Shown: piece after piece, positions 1 through 8,361 of the stretch | Layout of the letters: every line of letters starts with the position of its first letter | Numbering within the stretch: position 1 is the stretch's first letter | NCBI GenBank assembly: GCA_030681615.1 | Contig: JAUXSA010000056.1 | Coordinates: 1 to 64,000 of the forward strand | Origin: Bacteroidota bacterium | GTDB lineage: Bacteria > Bacteroidota > Bacteroidia > B-17B0 > Aurantibacillaceae | Direction of reading: 5' to 3' | Length of the DNA: 64,000 nucleotides | Translations under genes and position numbers: made by a program | The notes under the pieces: model-generated | The model's database searches: none | Told to the model about the DNA's origin: nothing | What the model saw: the letters and a program-made list of their open reading frames with translations, nothing else

Positions 1-816
1 TTTCCACCATGCAAAATTTTCATCACTATATGTTGTCTTCGAAATAGAAGAGCCCTCATCATCAAAAGTTCCTCTTTCACTAGCTTTAAGGGTGATTTTA
101 TTTGTATTAGAAGTATTTGCATCAGAAAGCTGCACGGTGCCGGTTACAACACTTACAATTACTTTTTTATCTTTTTCATAACCTTTAATATTAAAAGATG
201 TTCCAAGTACAAGTGTCTTAGTTCGTTTGCAGGTTATTACAAATGCCACCGGGCTCCGTTTTATTTCAAAAAAAGCTTCGCCTATCAATGAAGTTGCTCT
301 TTCTGACTCATTAAATTTTTCGGGATAAATAAATCTGCTTTGTTTGTTTAAATGAATGCAACTACTATCAGGCAAAAAGAAAGTTTTTGCCGAATCGGTT
401 GTAGATACTGTTATCATTGTGGTTGGAACAACCTTTTTATTTTCTATAGGTTTTTTTTCCGCTTCTTCAGAAGTATTTACAGTAGGCGAACTAAGTACAA
501 AAAATTTAATAACAACAAAAGAAAGAATAAATAAAGCTACAGAAGCAGCAATTTTTAAAGGATAAAATTTTGATCTTTTTATTTTATGTGCAGGTTGTGC
601 AGTAGTAATTAATTTAAAATCCTGCCAGGCTTTTTCTGTATCGTTCGAATTATTTTTTTTAAGATTACGCGCCAGATTCCAGATCTGTTTTGCCTGCTCA
701 AGCTCTTCTTCGTTGCCAGGATGTTCTTTTAACCAAGCTATGATCTCTTTTTCTTCCTCTGCAGAGGCATTACCTGAGATGTATTTTCCAAGAAGTGTTT
801 CTTTGTTGCTTTTCAT
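1..816 (-). CDS. FecR-family anti-sigma factor (partial, C-terminus beyond window)
   Basis: The frame starts at ATG 814-816 and is still open at base 1, giving 272 residues without a stop. The N-terminus (about residues 1-75) is a charged cytoplasmic domain of the kind that binds an ECF sigma factor. One membrane segment follows at about residues 87-107, rich in Ala, Val, Phe and Ile. The periplasmic part then shows the FecR pattern: a region ending in LPDSSCIHLN, then FEIKRSPVAFVI and VVTGTVQLSD. It lies downstream of the sigma gene on the same strand (123 bp gap), the usual order. In this family the periplasmic domain senses a TonB-dependent receptor and controls the sigma factor. The receptor gene, if present, is outside the window. 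Confidence 0.88.
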   Translation of the reverse strand, partial: MKSNKETLLGKYISGNASAEEEKEIIAWLKEHPGNEEELEQAKQIWNLARNLKKNNSNDTEKAWQDFKLITTAQPAHKIKRSKFYPLKIAASVALFILSFVVIKFFVLSSPTVNTSEEAEKKPIENKKVVPTTMITVSTTDSAKTFFLPDSSCIHLNKQSRFIYPEKFNESERATSLIGEAFFEIKRSPVAFVITCKRTKTLVLGTSFNIKGYEKDKKVIVSVVTGTVQLSDANTSNTNKITLKASERGTFDDEGSSISKTTYSDENFAWWK

Positions 817-939
817 TTTTAACTATGACAAGTGTTTAATATAGTATGGTTCTAATACTAAGACTTAAGAAAGACCTTTACCCCCCAAAGAAAAAATAAA
901 AAAACACTAATTTGCTGAGCCTGAACAGGTATTTATGGT

Positions 940-1446
940 TTATAAAGGTAAAAGTCCTTTGTTTAGGTAAGGTTTTAACTCATGGTTTAAACGCTTAATA
1001 GCAATTCCCATTTGATTTTCAACGGTTTTTAATGAAATAGACAGGTGCTGTGCAATTTCTTTATGTTTCATGTTTTCAAATCTGCATAGAACAAAAATTA
1101 CTTTGCATTTTGGAGGAAGATTATCTATGGCTGCCTGTATTTTAATTTCGAGTTCTTTTAATAATATATTTTCGTCAGTGTTATCAATTGACGCTATTTT
1201 TATATCGGATAAGTACACGCGTTTTTTATTGTTTTCGAGATAAGTAAGCGAGGCATTAATAACGGACCTGAATAAGTAGGCTTTTGGATCAAGGATACGA
1301 TCCATCTCATCTTTTTTATTCCACAACTTTAAAAAAACTTCCTGCACAACATCATGAGAAGCATCTTTATCATTAATAATGTTTTCAACCGTATTTCTGA
1401 GATTATTATAATGCGCTTTATATATTATTTCAAATTGGTCTGGCAA
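940..1446 (-). CDS. ECF RNA polymerase sigma factor (FecI/RpoE-like, sigma-70 family)
   Basis: 168 residues, a normal length for an ECF sigma factor. Region 2 is at about residues 5-75 (FEIIYKAHYNNLRN, then VVQEVFLKLWNKKDEM and KAYLFRSVINAS). Region 4 with its helix-turn-helix is at about 105-160 (LPPKCKVIFVLCRFENMKHK, then IAQHLSISLKTVENQM). The start is TTG at 1444-1446: an in-frame TAG lies directly upstream and the next ATG would remove region 2. The FecR gene follows on the same strand, so this is a sigma/anti-sigma pair. In Bacteroidota such pairs usually control outer-membrane uptake genes, but the target is not visible here. Confidence 0.93.
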   Translation of the reverse strand: MPDQFEIIYKAHYNNLRNTVENIINDKDASHDVVQEVFLKLWNKKDEMDRILDPKAYLFRSVINASLTYLENNKKRVYLSDIKIASIDNTDENILLKELEIKIQAAIDNLPPKCKVIFVLCRFENMKHKEIAQHLSISLKTVENQMGIAIKRLNHELKPYLNKGLLPL

Positions 1447-1466
1447 CTATTCTAAAATTTAGTGTT

Positions 1467-1474
1467 CAAATATA
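1467..1474 (-). promoter_or_regulatory. Possible -7 promoter element for the sigma factor gene
   Basis: On the minus strand this reads TATATTTG, an exact match to the Bacteroidota -7 consensus TAnnTTTG. It ends 20 nt before the TTG start, giving a predicted leader of about 15 nt. A TTG lies 22 nt further upstream as a weak -33 candidate. Eight-base matches are common in AT-rich DNA, so the placement is the main support. Confidence 0.4.
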
Positions 1475-1708
1475 CAATTCTTAGATGCATCATTTTCAAT
1501 CAGATATCAAATTAACTTTTGTTTATTTTTTGAGAAATTAATTCCACATTAAGCTTATTTACGATAAGCTCGGAGACTTTGTGAATACTCAATATTTATT
1601 ATTGGCATAAAATTTGAATGCGAAATTTTATTAAGAAACGTATTCGCGTAACTTCAAATTAATTTGTGATTAAAACAAGAAAGACATTTGGTGGTTAAGA
1701 TCTTTACT

Positions 1709-2218
1709 CTATTTTTTTTGATCCCGTCTTATTGCGTAAACTAACTCATCAAGGTATTCTCCGTTCTTATATAAAGTTTTTTCAAACCGCGCTTCTAATG
1801 TAAAGCCTGCTTTTTGGAGTGCTTTTTGTGATGCTGTGTTCGTTCCAAATGGTCGGGCAAAGATCCTATCGATCTCAAAATTCTTAAAGCCATGGTCAAC
1901 CATTTGAATAATTGCTTTTGTAATTATGCCTTGCCGCCAAAATGGTTCTCCTAACCAGTAACCTAACTCAGCATTCTTGCCATGTATATCATCTTGCGGA
2001 TGAATACCAATACCTCCCACAGCCTGTCCTTGTATATCTATTGCAAAAAGACGAACGGGTGTGTGCTGCGCAGCGAAGGCAATGAAAGACTCTCCTTTCT
2101 CCTTAGTATACGGATGCGGAAATTTATCGGTCATAAATTTAGCAATGTCTTTATTGTTGCCAAATTTAATTAAACTATCGAGGTCATTAATGGTCCAGGG
2201 TCTTAGCGAGAAATTCAT
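1709..2218 (-). CDS. GNAT family N-acetyltransferase (RimJ/RimL-like)
   Basis: 169 residues, the standard size for a single GNAT domain. It starts with the family beta strand (FSLRPWTINDLDSLIKF). Motif A lies around GYWLGEPFWRQGIITKAI, where the usual acetyl-CoA loop R/Q-x-x-G-x-G/A is present in relaxed form as RQGIIT. The C-terminal part has N-T-ASQKALQKAGFTLEARFE, typical of the RimJ/RimL and ribosomal-protein N-acetyltransferase branch, where N-x-x-S is followed by GF. The substrate cannot be read from the sequence. It stands alone, 33 bp from the upstream barrel gene on the same strand, so cotranscription is possible. Confidence 0.9.
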   Translation of the reverse strand: MNFSLRPWTINDLDSLIKFGNNKDIAKFMTDKFPHPYTKEKGESFIAFAAQHTPVRLFAIDIQGQAVGGIGIHPQDDIHGKNAELGYWLGEPFWRQGIITKAIIQMVDHGFKNFEIDRIFARPFGTNTASQKALQKAGFTLEARFEKTLYKNGEYLDELVYAIRRDQKK

Positions 2219-2251
2219 AGAATGATAAGAAAAAAAAAGATAAAGAAAATT

Positions 2252-3193
2252 CTAGAACTTACTTCTTAATCTTGCACGTTTACGTTTTTGTTTAATAATG
2301 TAACCCACAGTTATTTCAAGTGAAACGTAAGAATCTTTTTGTCTGTCACCTCGTTGTGCGGCAACCCCGGAAGCGTCAGGTGATGTTGCTCCATAAATAA
2401 GGCCTTTACTTGGATCAGCCATTAGCGCAGATAGGGGGCCGTAATTTGTTGCCAATGCAGTTGAATCGTAGTAACTTGTTCCAACATCATCTATATAATC
2501 TGTAAATGTTTTACGCCACGCCACTTCAACGCCAACACTCCACTGTTTGTTAATGGTGCATTTATAAAATAAGCCAAGTGGTATGCAAACACTATAATTG
2601 GTGTATTTTTTTGGTCCGCCTTCCAGTCCTTGTCCTTCAGTACGTAGTGGCATTAATTTAATATATTTTCCGTTTGGGCCACGGCCTTTTGGATTATAAT
2701 AAAAACCACCAACGCCTGCAAATACAAAAAAAGCGTGGGCATTGGCTTTGTGCCTGCGGTTCAATGTTCTTTTAATACCATATCTGTTACCGGTTTTAGA
2801 GCTTTGATAACCTATCTCAACCCTTCCAGCAAGTTCAAAAATATTGGACTTAAAATTTAAATTCCTGTTATTCCTGTATGGTTCCTGGGTTAAAGCATCA
2901 TCACCTTTTACAATAAGATAATTAAATTTTGCAGTAACATTTATCCAGGTATCTAATTTATATCTGTAACCAAGACCGAAGGCAGTTTTTGTTTGAGAAA
3001 GTTCAAGATCTACAGGACTGTAATCTTTACCAATCTGGTCGCGGCCCCCAAGATCACCTAAAAAATTAGAAGTGCCACCAGTTATGAAAATTTCCTTCCT
3101 GTATTTTTTCCAATCACCCGGGCGCGTAAAATTCTGAGCCTCAGCAATTAGGACAAAAAAAGAAGGGATAAGTAAAAGTAGTACTTTTCTCAT
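2252..3193 (-). CDS. Outer-membrane beta-barrel protein, DUF6089-like
   Basis: 313 residues from ATG 3191-3193. This start gives a clean signal peptide, MRKVLLLLIPSFFVLIAEAQ; an upstream in-frame start would add a hydrophobic leader and is less likely. The mature part is built of alternating strands rich in Gly and aromatic residues, with FITGGTSNFLGDLGG near the N-terminus and FAGVGGFYYNPKGRGPNG in the middle, followed by LRTEGQGLEGG. That order resembles DUF6089-type outer-membrane barrels of Bacteroidota; this is recognition from memory, not a search. The C-terminus is unusually basic (KQKRKRARLRSKF) for a barrel. No ligand or partner is evident. Confidence 0.75.
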   Translation of the reverse strand: MRKVLLLLIPSFFVLIAEAQNFTRPGDWKKYRKEIFITGGTSNFLGDLGGRDQIGKDYSPVDLELSQTKTAFGLGYRYKLDTWINVTAKFNYLIVKGDDALTQEPYRNNRNLNFKSNIFELAGRVEIGYQSSKTGNRYGIKRTLNRRHKANAHAFFVFAGVGGFYYNPKGRGPNGKYIKLMPLRTEGQGLEGGPKKYTNYSVCIPLGLFYKCTINKQWSVGVEVAWRKTFTDYIDDVGTSYYDSTALATNYGPLSALMADPSKGLIYGATSPDASGVAAQRGDRQKDSYVSLEITVGYIIKQKRKRARLRSKF

Positions 3194-3285
3194 TAGGTTT
3201 AATCCAATAAAAATAAGGAAAAAAACGCAAAAGACCATGTACTTATTGATATATTTTTGAAAAGTCTACGTTAAGAGTTTTATAA

Positions 3286-4710
3286 CTAGTTAAAAAACAG
3301 TGCATTAAAGTTGAGTAAATATACTTTTTCGGTTGCTCTGGTAATAGCAGTATATAACCAGCGCACAAAATTCTCATCAATGTTCTCTTCTTTTAAAAAG
3401 CCCTGATCGATGAAAACTACTGGCCACTGGCCACCCTGGGACTTGTGGCAGGTTATAGCGTAACTGAATTTTACCTGTAATGCATTATAATATGGACTGC
3501 TTTTTAAATACGCCATGCGTATGCCCTTTGCCGGTTCATGACTCACATCGGCCATTACAGCCTGAAATAAGTGTTTTTGCTCTTCCTGACTTAATGCGGG
3601 ATTATCCGTAAAAAGTGAATCAGTAATTATTTTCACTTGTTGTTCCGGTAAATTAGGATAATCAATAAAACGTACCTGGCACTCACAAAAATTTAATCCG
3701 TATAAACTTTCACGGTTAACCATACGTGTTATTTCAGCCATATCACCATTTGCAATAAAGCCAGCCTCGCCATTATTTTCGGGTAACCAAAAATAATTAT
3801 TTTTTACAACCATTATTTTATCGCCGGTGCAAAGATCTTCTTCATAAAGTTTAATCCTGTTGCGAAAACTTTGGTTGAAGAGGTTGGCTCTTTTATTGCT
3901 GCGTGTAATGATCACCACGTTTTCTTCGCCGTACTTGGAAATGGCACTGTTTATGCAGTCTTCCAACTCATCACCCGGCAAATTAATAAAGTCTTTTCCG
4001 CAGATCAATTTTGGAAATTCAAAAACTTCCTGTCCAATACTATTACGAATATTTGTAGCATTCAATAAAATACCGCTCTCTAAACGTTGCCGGGCAACTT
4101 CCTTTAGTTCAAAAAAATTAATATTCAAATGAAAAGCCGTGCGTAAATAATTTTCATTCAATGCCGGACTTTCGTTACTACCCACGGGAGGAAGTTGCGC
4201 TGTATCACCTATAAGAATGAGTTTACAATTATCGCCACTGTAAACATATTCAAATAAATTTTCCAACAAACTGTTCATTAAACTTTCCCCACCCGAATCG
4301 GCACTAATCATCGAAGCTTCATCAACAATAAATAAAGTGTTCTTATGTAAATTCTCTGAAAGAGAAAAATAAAAAGCGCCATCTGCTCCAATTTGTTTTC
4401 TGAATATTTTTTTATGAATGGTTTGTGCTGCTTTTTGTGAATACATGCCCAACACTTTAGCTGCACGGCCTGTAGGAGCTAATAACACGCTACGCCATTT
4501 TATTATAGGCAATGCTTTTGTAAATGCAGAGATAAGATTTGTCTTACCGGTACCTGCATAACCTCTTAAAATAAAAACAGAACGCTCATCGGTATTTAAA
4601 ATAAAATCTGAAATTTTCTCTATAGCTGTTTTTTGATCTTCGTTGGCTATAAATGGTAAATATCCTGAAACTATTTTTCCGAGATCGTAGGGGGAATTTA
4701 TTTTTGACAT
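3286..4710 (-). CDS. RecD-like / Pif1-type superfamily 1 DNA helicase
   Basis: 474 residues. Walker A is GYAGTGKTN at 50-58, Walker B with the SF1 signature is VDEASM at 129-134, and motif III is IGDTAQLPPVGS near 172-183. The C-terminal UvrD_C_2-type motifs are YAITCHKSQGGQWPVVFID from 417 and WLYTAITRA at 451-459. The protein is therefore an ATP-driven 5'-3' translocase of the RecD/Dda/Pif1 group, acting on DNA ends or single-strand gaps. It is shorter than RecD2 and has no N-terminal HhH or OB part. No recB or recC lies nearby, so a free-standing role in repair is more likely than membership of a RecBCD complex. Confidence 0.88.
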   Translation of the reverse strand: MSKINSPYDLGKIVSGYLPFIANEDQKTAIEKISDFILNTDERSVFILRGYAGTGKTNLISAFTKALPIIKWRSVLLAPTGRAAKVLGMYSQKAAQTIHKKIFRKQIGADGAFYFSLSENLHKNTLFIVDEASMISADSGGESLMNSLLENLFEYVYSGDNCKLILIGDTAQLPPVGSNESPALNENYLRTAFHLNINFFELKEVARQRLESGILLNATNIRNSIGQEVFEFPKLICGKDFINLPGDELEDCINSAISKYGEENVVIITRSNKRANLFNQSFRNRIKLYEEDLCTGDKIMVVKNNYFWLPENNGEAGFIANGDMAEITRMVNRESLYGLNFCECQVRFIDYPNLPEQQVKIITDSLFTDNPALSQEEQKHLFQAVMADVSHEPAKGIRMAYLKSSPYYNALQVKFSYAITCHKSQGGQWPVVFIDQGFLKEENIDENFVRWLYTAITRATEKVYLLNFNALFFN

Positions 4711-4740
4711 TATTTAGAGCTTGGTTAAAAGTAAATAAAA

Positions 4741-4766
4741 AAGCCACCCTTATAGAGGATGGCTTT
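4741..4766 (-). terminator. Rho-independent terminator after first duplicated lipoprotein gene
   Basis: A 10-bp stem (AAGCCAYCCT with its complement) closes a 5-nt loop. On the minus strand it is fully paired with one G-U wobble, and the adjoining plus-strand A-run gives a U-tract in the minus transcript. The plus-strand transcript would carry a C-A mismatch, so the minus orientation is favoured. It lies 22 bp beyond the stop of the gene at 4789-5688 and is nearly identical to the terminator at 5841-5865. Confidence 0.8.
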
Positions 4767-4788
4767 TAAGTTTTTATGAGCGGTTTAT

Positions 4789-5688
4789 TTATGGTAAAAT
4801 AAAAGGCCAGCTTTGACCATTAATAGTAACAGTTCCATTAAAATCGCAGGTTCCGGTACCAAAATCAATTCTACGTTCTGAACGTGCGCCAGGTACGTAT
4901 GTAATTCTGCCACTAATGAATGGATGGCGTTTAGGTTTGGTAACATCGGGCGCACAATTAAAATCTTTAACAAGATTATTAGCGGTTGCTGTAAAACTTT
5001 CACCTTTTGCATTGGTTCCAATTGCGGTACCGTTAAATCTAACTTTTGCTATTGTCCAGTCAATTGCAGCAGCTTGTGAGAAATAACACGGCCAGTATGA
5101 AGTGGTAAGTTCTTTAATACGGTTGCAAGACCACGAAAGAGTGCCGCCATTGCTTGCTTTGGCAATTGAGATGTTTGCTGTGATAGACCATGTAAGGTTT
5201 GTTCCGGCCGGAGCAACAGGTGATGTAGTATTGGTAATAGTTTTGCTGGTAATAGTTACTGCATTGCCATCCACTACATAATTAGAACTTGTAACAACCA
5301 GTTTAAAACCCGGGTTGCGGTAGCGGGTTGCGGTAGTTGGATTGGAGCCTGAATAATCAAAAAATAATTTACCGGTGCGTGTACGCCCATCGGTGCCAAG
5401 GCACCCTGTTGTTCCAAAATCTACAGTATAGGTCTTAGCTACTGTATTGCTTAAAACAGCTGCGCATGATGTCATATATGTTGTTAAGGTGCCAGATTCT
5501 GCTACATGACTTGCAATTGCTTCTATATCTAAAGCTATCACTTCTGCAACGTTATTATCAGTGGCCGTTGATTGCTCAAGATCCGGCTCTACTGCAGGAG
5601 TTTTCTCACTTTTTCGGCATGAGCTAAATGTTAGTGAACAGGCTATTAAAGCAACCATGAGTGCTAAATAGATCTTTGAAGTTTTCAT
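4789..5688 (-). CDS. Lipoprotein of unknown function, copy 1 of a tandem pair
   Basis: 299 residues from ATG 5686-5688. The N-terminus MKTSKIYLALMVALIAC leads to a lipobox-like FSSC with the acylated Cys at 24, then a charged, low-complexity linker. The body is rich in Thr, Ser, Asn and Gly and predicted to be all beta. It has conserved pieces such as VDFGTTGCLGTDGRTRTGKL, NPGFKLVVTSSNYVVDGNAV and a C-terminal CDFNGTVTINGQSWPF. The gene downstream on the strand's upstream side (5887-6819) is a close paralogue. Compared with it, this copy lacks about 12 residues near position 75 (ESGTLTTYMTSC here). An in-frame ATG 24 bp upstream is also conserved between the copies, so the exact start is uncertain. 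Function unknown. Confidence 0.8.
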   Translation of the reverse strand: MKTSKIYLALMVALIACSLTFSSCRKSEKTPAVEPDLEQSTATDNNVAEVIALDIEAIASHVAESGTLTTYMTSCAAVLSNTVAKTYTVDFGTTGCLGTDGRTRTGKLFFDYSGSNPTTATRYRNPGFKLVVTSSNYVVDGNAVTITSKTITNTTSPVAPAGTNLTWSITANISIAKASNGGTLSWSCNRIKELTTSYWPCYFSQAAAIDWTIAKVRFNGTAIGTNAKGESFTATANNLVKDFNCAPDVTKPKRHPFISGRITYVPGARSERRIDFGTGTCDFNGTVTINGQSWPFILP

Positions 5689-5840
5689 GTTATCGGTTTT
5701 TAATATTCTCATCTACAAATAATAAATATACAAAAAGGTTTAATTAGTTTTTAAAAAAAGTTTTTATTTTAAGAATACATTACTCTGTTATCTGAGTAGA
5801 ACCTTATAGCCCGCCAGAATTTGGTTAAATGTAAATAAAA

Positions 5841-5865
5841 AAGCCATCCTTATAAAGGATGGCTT
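5841..5865 (-). terminator. Rho-independent terminator after second duplicated lipoprotein gene
   Basis: An 11-bp perfect stem (AAGCCATCCTT with its complement) closes a 3-nt loop, and a plus-strand A-run gives the U-tract on the minus transcript. It sits 21 bp beyond the stop of the gene at 5887-6819. It matches the terminator at 4741-4766 and shares its flank (GGTTAAAWGTAAATAAAA), so the duplicated unit includes the terminator. Confidence 0.82.
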
Positions 5866-5886
5866 TTAAATATTTATAGTTTTTTA

Positions 5887-6819
5887 TTATTGTAATGTAA
5901 ATGACCAGGTTTGACCATTAATAGTAACAGTACCGTTAAAATCACAGGCACCACTGCCAAAATCAACTAAACGTGCCGGGCGTGAACCTGGTGTATATGA
6001 AATTGTGCCACTTATAAATGGGTGACGATGCGGTTTGCTAACATCTGGTGCACAGGTAAAATCTCTTACAAGATTAGTGGCTGTTGCCGAAAAACTTTCG
6101 CCTTTTGCATTGGTGCCACTTGCCGTACCATTAATTTTTATTTTTGCTTTTGTCCAGTTAATAGCTGTGGTTTGACCTGCATAACACAAAGGATCGCTTG
6201 TATTGGTCAATTCTTTTGTGCGATTACATGACCATGAAACAGATCCGTCATTGTTTGCTTTTACAATTGAGATGTTTGCAGAAACGGCCCATGTAAGGTT
6301 TGTTCCCGCAGGAGCACCTACTGGCGTGGTATTAGTAATAGTTTTATTATTAATAGTTACTGCATTACCATCTACCACATAGTTTGAACTTGTAACAACC
6401 ATCTTAAAACCGGGATTACGGTAATAAATTGCTGTAGTTGGATTAGAACCTGAAAAATCGAAGAACAATTTACCTGTGCGAACACGTCCATCTGCACCAA
6501 CACAACCAGTAGTACCAAAATCAACAGTATAGGTCTTAGCCACAGTATTACTTAATACAGAGGCGCAAGGCGCCATGCTTAAAATACTATTTCCGAAGGT
6601 TGTCTTATAAGTTGTCATCGTGAAGCTCTCGGCTACCTGGCTTCCCATCGCTTCTATGTCACTTGAAGTGCCTTCTGCAAGGTTATTGTCCGTGGCGGTT
6701 GATTGCTCTGTATCTGGCTCTAACTCAGGAGTTTTATCTCTTTTTCGGCATGAGCTAAAAGTAATTGAACAAGCAATTAAAGCAACCGTTAGCCCTAAAT
6801 AAATTTTTGAAGTTTTCAT
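5887..6819 (-). CDS. Lipoprotein of unknown function, copy 2 of a tandem pair
   Basis: 310 residues from ATG 6817-6819. The signal peptide MKTSKIYLGLTVALIAC and lipobox FSSC are almost the same as in the neighbour at 4789-5688, and the two align over their whole length. Shared blocks include VVTSSNYVVDGNAVTI, the pair GTNAKGESF and FTCAPDVSKPHRHPFISGTI (compare the copy-1 block with KPKRHPFISGRI). Cysteines at the same places suggest disulfides in the periplasm or at the cell surface. Changes between copies are spread evenly and mostly conservative, so both genes look to be under selection. The upstream leader (MKILKTYN here, MRILKTDN in copy 1) is conserved too. No known domain was recognised. 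Confidence 0.8.
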   Translation of the reverse strand: MKTSKIYLGLTVALIACSITFSSCRKRDKTPELEPDTEQSTATDNNLAEGTSSDIEAMGSQVAESFTMTTYKTTFGNSILSMAPCASVLSNTVAKTYTVDFGTTGCVGADGRVRTGKLFFDFSGSNPTTAIYYRNPGFKMVVTSSNYVVDGNAVTINNKTITNTTPVGAPAGTNLTWAVSANISIVKANNDGSVSWSCNRTKELTNTSDPLCYAGQTTAINWTKAKIKINGTASGTNAKGESFSATATNLVRDFTCAPDVSKPHRHPFISGTISYTPGSRPARLVDFGSGACDFNGTVTINGQTWSFTLQ

Positions 6820-6912
6820 GTTATAGGTTTTTAATATTTTCATCTATGACCATAAACATGCCAAAGGGTTTAATCAGTTTAAAAAAAAAGTTTTTTATTT
6901 TTAAGAATACCT

Positions 6913-6920
6913 TAGATTTG
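6913..6920 (+). promoter_or_regulatory. Possible -7 promoter element of the DUF3822-rsmD operon
   Basis: TAGATTTG matches TAnnTTTG. Its last base is 7 nt before the ATG at 6928, so a start site at the usual distance would fall on or just before the start codon (a leaderless mRNA). The -33 region is T-rich but has no exact TTTG. Confidence 0.45.
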
Positions 6921-6927
6921 TTACCTG

Positions 6928-7785
6928 ATGCTGGGTGAAAATTATAAAGAAAGACTGATCTTAAAAGATAAAGCCAAAGAAAATGAGGCAGGGTCTTTAT
7001 CGCTTTTTATAAGCCATCATTCATTAATTTATTCTGTTTCCGACAAAAACTTTAAAAATATCTCCCAATTAGGACACGCAGAGATCTTAAATTCTACCGG
7101 TGTGGGCCAAAGTTTTACTGAAAGGATCACTTTTTTGTTAAATAACTACCAGTTGCTTCAAAAAAAATTCGAAAAGGTTACCATCTCTATTTTAAGTAAA
7201 GATTTTACAATTGTACCTGAGGCTTTTTCAAGTCCGGGACATGTTAAGGAGTTTCTTTCTTTTTCATCTGGCCTTACTGAAATTAAAAATCCTCATATAC
7301 ATACTATAAAGAATGTAAAATTCTGTTATGTCTTTGAACAGGAACTTATCCAATATATAGAAAGAACATTTACGCAGGCAATTATAAAACATGCAGGTGC
7401 AATAAACACAGACCTCTTTTTTAGCAACCACTCTTTAATGAACTGTAATTTATTTTTAACAATTAATGATGGTTTAATTGAAATAGCTGCCAAAGAAAAG
7501 AACGACCTTTTATTTTATAATGTGTTTAATTATGAGAATAACGAAGATATATTATATTACCTTCTTTTTATGATGGAGCAATTCAACTTAAATCCATTAC
7601 AGATAAAATTAGTAATTAGCGGGCAGGTTCAAACAACAGATCCTTTAATATTGAGTATAAAAAAATACATTAAGCAGGTAAATTTTGTAGTGCATAATTC
7701 TGAAATAAAATTAGAAGGCGAATTATCTAAATTACCGCAACATCATTATTTTACTTTATTAAACCAACACCTGTGCGTATCATAA
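6928..7785 (+). CDS. DUF3822 family protein
   Basis: 285 residues, soluble, with no signal peptide. Two similar halves can be discerned: SLSLFISHHSLIYSVSDKN near the start and TDLFFSNHSLMNCNLFLTIN in the second half, both with an S-L-I/M pattern, and both followed by alpha/beta segments. This architecture and the position directly upstream of rsmD fit DUF3822, a Bacteroidota family of unknown function that has a two-domain actin/ASKHA-like appearance; the fold is from memory. The stop overlaps the GTG of rsmD by 13 bp, so translation is probably coupled. The link to 16S rRNA modification is inferred only from position. Confidence 0.8.
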   Translation: MLGENYKERLILKDKAKENEAGSLSLFISHHSLIYSVSDKNFKNISQLGHAEILNSTGVGQSFTERITFLLNNYQLLQKKFEKVTISILSKDFTIVPEAFSSPGHVKEFLSFSSGLTEIKNPHIHTIKNVKFCYVFEQELIQYIERTFTQAIIKHAGAINTDLFFSNHSLMNCNLFLTINDGLIEIAAKEKNDLLFYNVFNYENNEDILYYLLFMMEQFNLNPLQIKLVISGQVQTTDPLILSIKKYIKQVNFVVHNSEIKLEGELSKLPQHHYFTLLNQHLCVS

Positions 7786-8324
7786 ACGGAACACACAAGG
7801 GTAGGGTAATTAAAGTGCCTAAAGATCTGCCGGTACGCCCAACTACCGATTTTGCCAAAGAAGGCCTCTTTAATATTTTAAATAACAAGATCAATTACGA
7901 TGAAACAAAAGTGCTTGACCTCTTTAGCGGAACAGGCCACATCTCTTTAGAATTTGCTTCCAGAGGGAGTACAGATATTTTAAGTGTGGATATGAATTCT
8001 AAATGCGTTGGCTTTTTAAAAGCAACCAGCAAAGAATTTGGATTTAATATTGACGCTGTTAAAAGCGATGTGTTTGCTTTTTTAAAAAATTGCAATCAAA
8101 AGTTCGATATGATCTTTGCAGACCCTCCTTATGAATTAGAGAATATTCCAACCATCCATCAATTAGTATTTGATAAACAGTTATTAAATGAGAACGGAAT
8201 TTTAATAATTGAACATGGTCCACGAACAAACCTGGAAAGCCTTTCAGGCTTTTTACAAAAAAGAAGTTACGGAAACGTGAACTTCAGTTTTTTTGAGAAT
8301 CCGAAAAATATTTTAACCACATAG
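7773..8324 (+). CDS. rsmD: 16S rRNA (guanine(966)-N2)-methyltransferase RsmD
   Basis: 183 residues. It begins MRIINGTHKGRVIKVPKDLP, the RsmD N-terminus, and keeps RPTTDFAKEGLFNIL. The SAM-binding motif I is VLDLFSGTGHISLEFASRG and the catalytic motif IV is IFADPPYEL (N/D-P-P-Y type). Members methylate G966 (E. coli numbering) of 16S rRNA during 30S assembly. The start is GTG at 7773, inside the last codons of the DUF3822 gene; no ATG lies nearby and the homologous N-terminus begins exactly here. The stop is inside a hairpin repeat that may also end transcription. Confidence 0.95.
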   Translation: MRIINGTHKGRVIKVPKDLPVRPTTDFAKEGLFNILNNKINYDETKVLDLFSGTGHISLEFASRGSTDILSVDMNSKCVGFLKATSKEFGFNIDAVKSDVFAFLKNCNQKFDMIFADPPYELENIPTIHQLVFDKQLLNENGILIIEHGPRTNLESLSGFLQKRSYGNVNFSFFENPKNILTT

Positions 8325-8355
8325 AAATCATAGGATCTATGTGTCCTATGTGGTT
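8315..8355. repeat. Inverted intergenic repeat (CTATGTG type), possible two-way terminator
   Basis: Outer arms AACCACATAG and CTATGTGGTT pair over 10 bp, and inner ATAGGATCTATG-type repeats lie between. It sits between the convergent genes rsmD and gldC and contains the rsmD stop. The string CTATGTGTCCTATGTGGT recurs with one base missing at 26384-26400, so this is a dispersed element rather than only a local terminator. Confidence 0.65.
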
Positions 8356-8361
8356 TGATAT

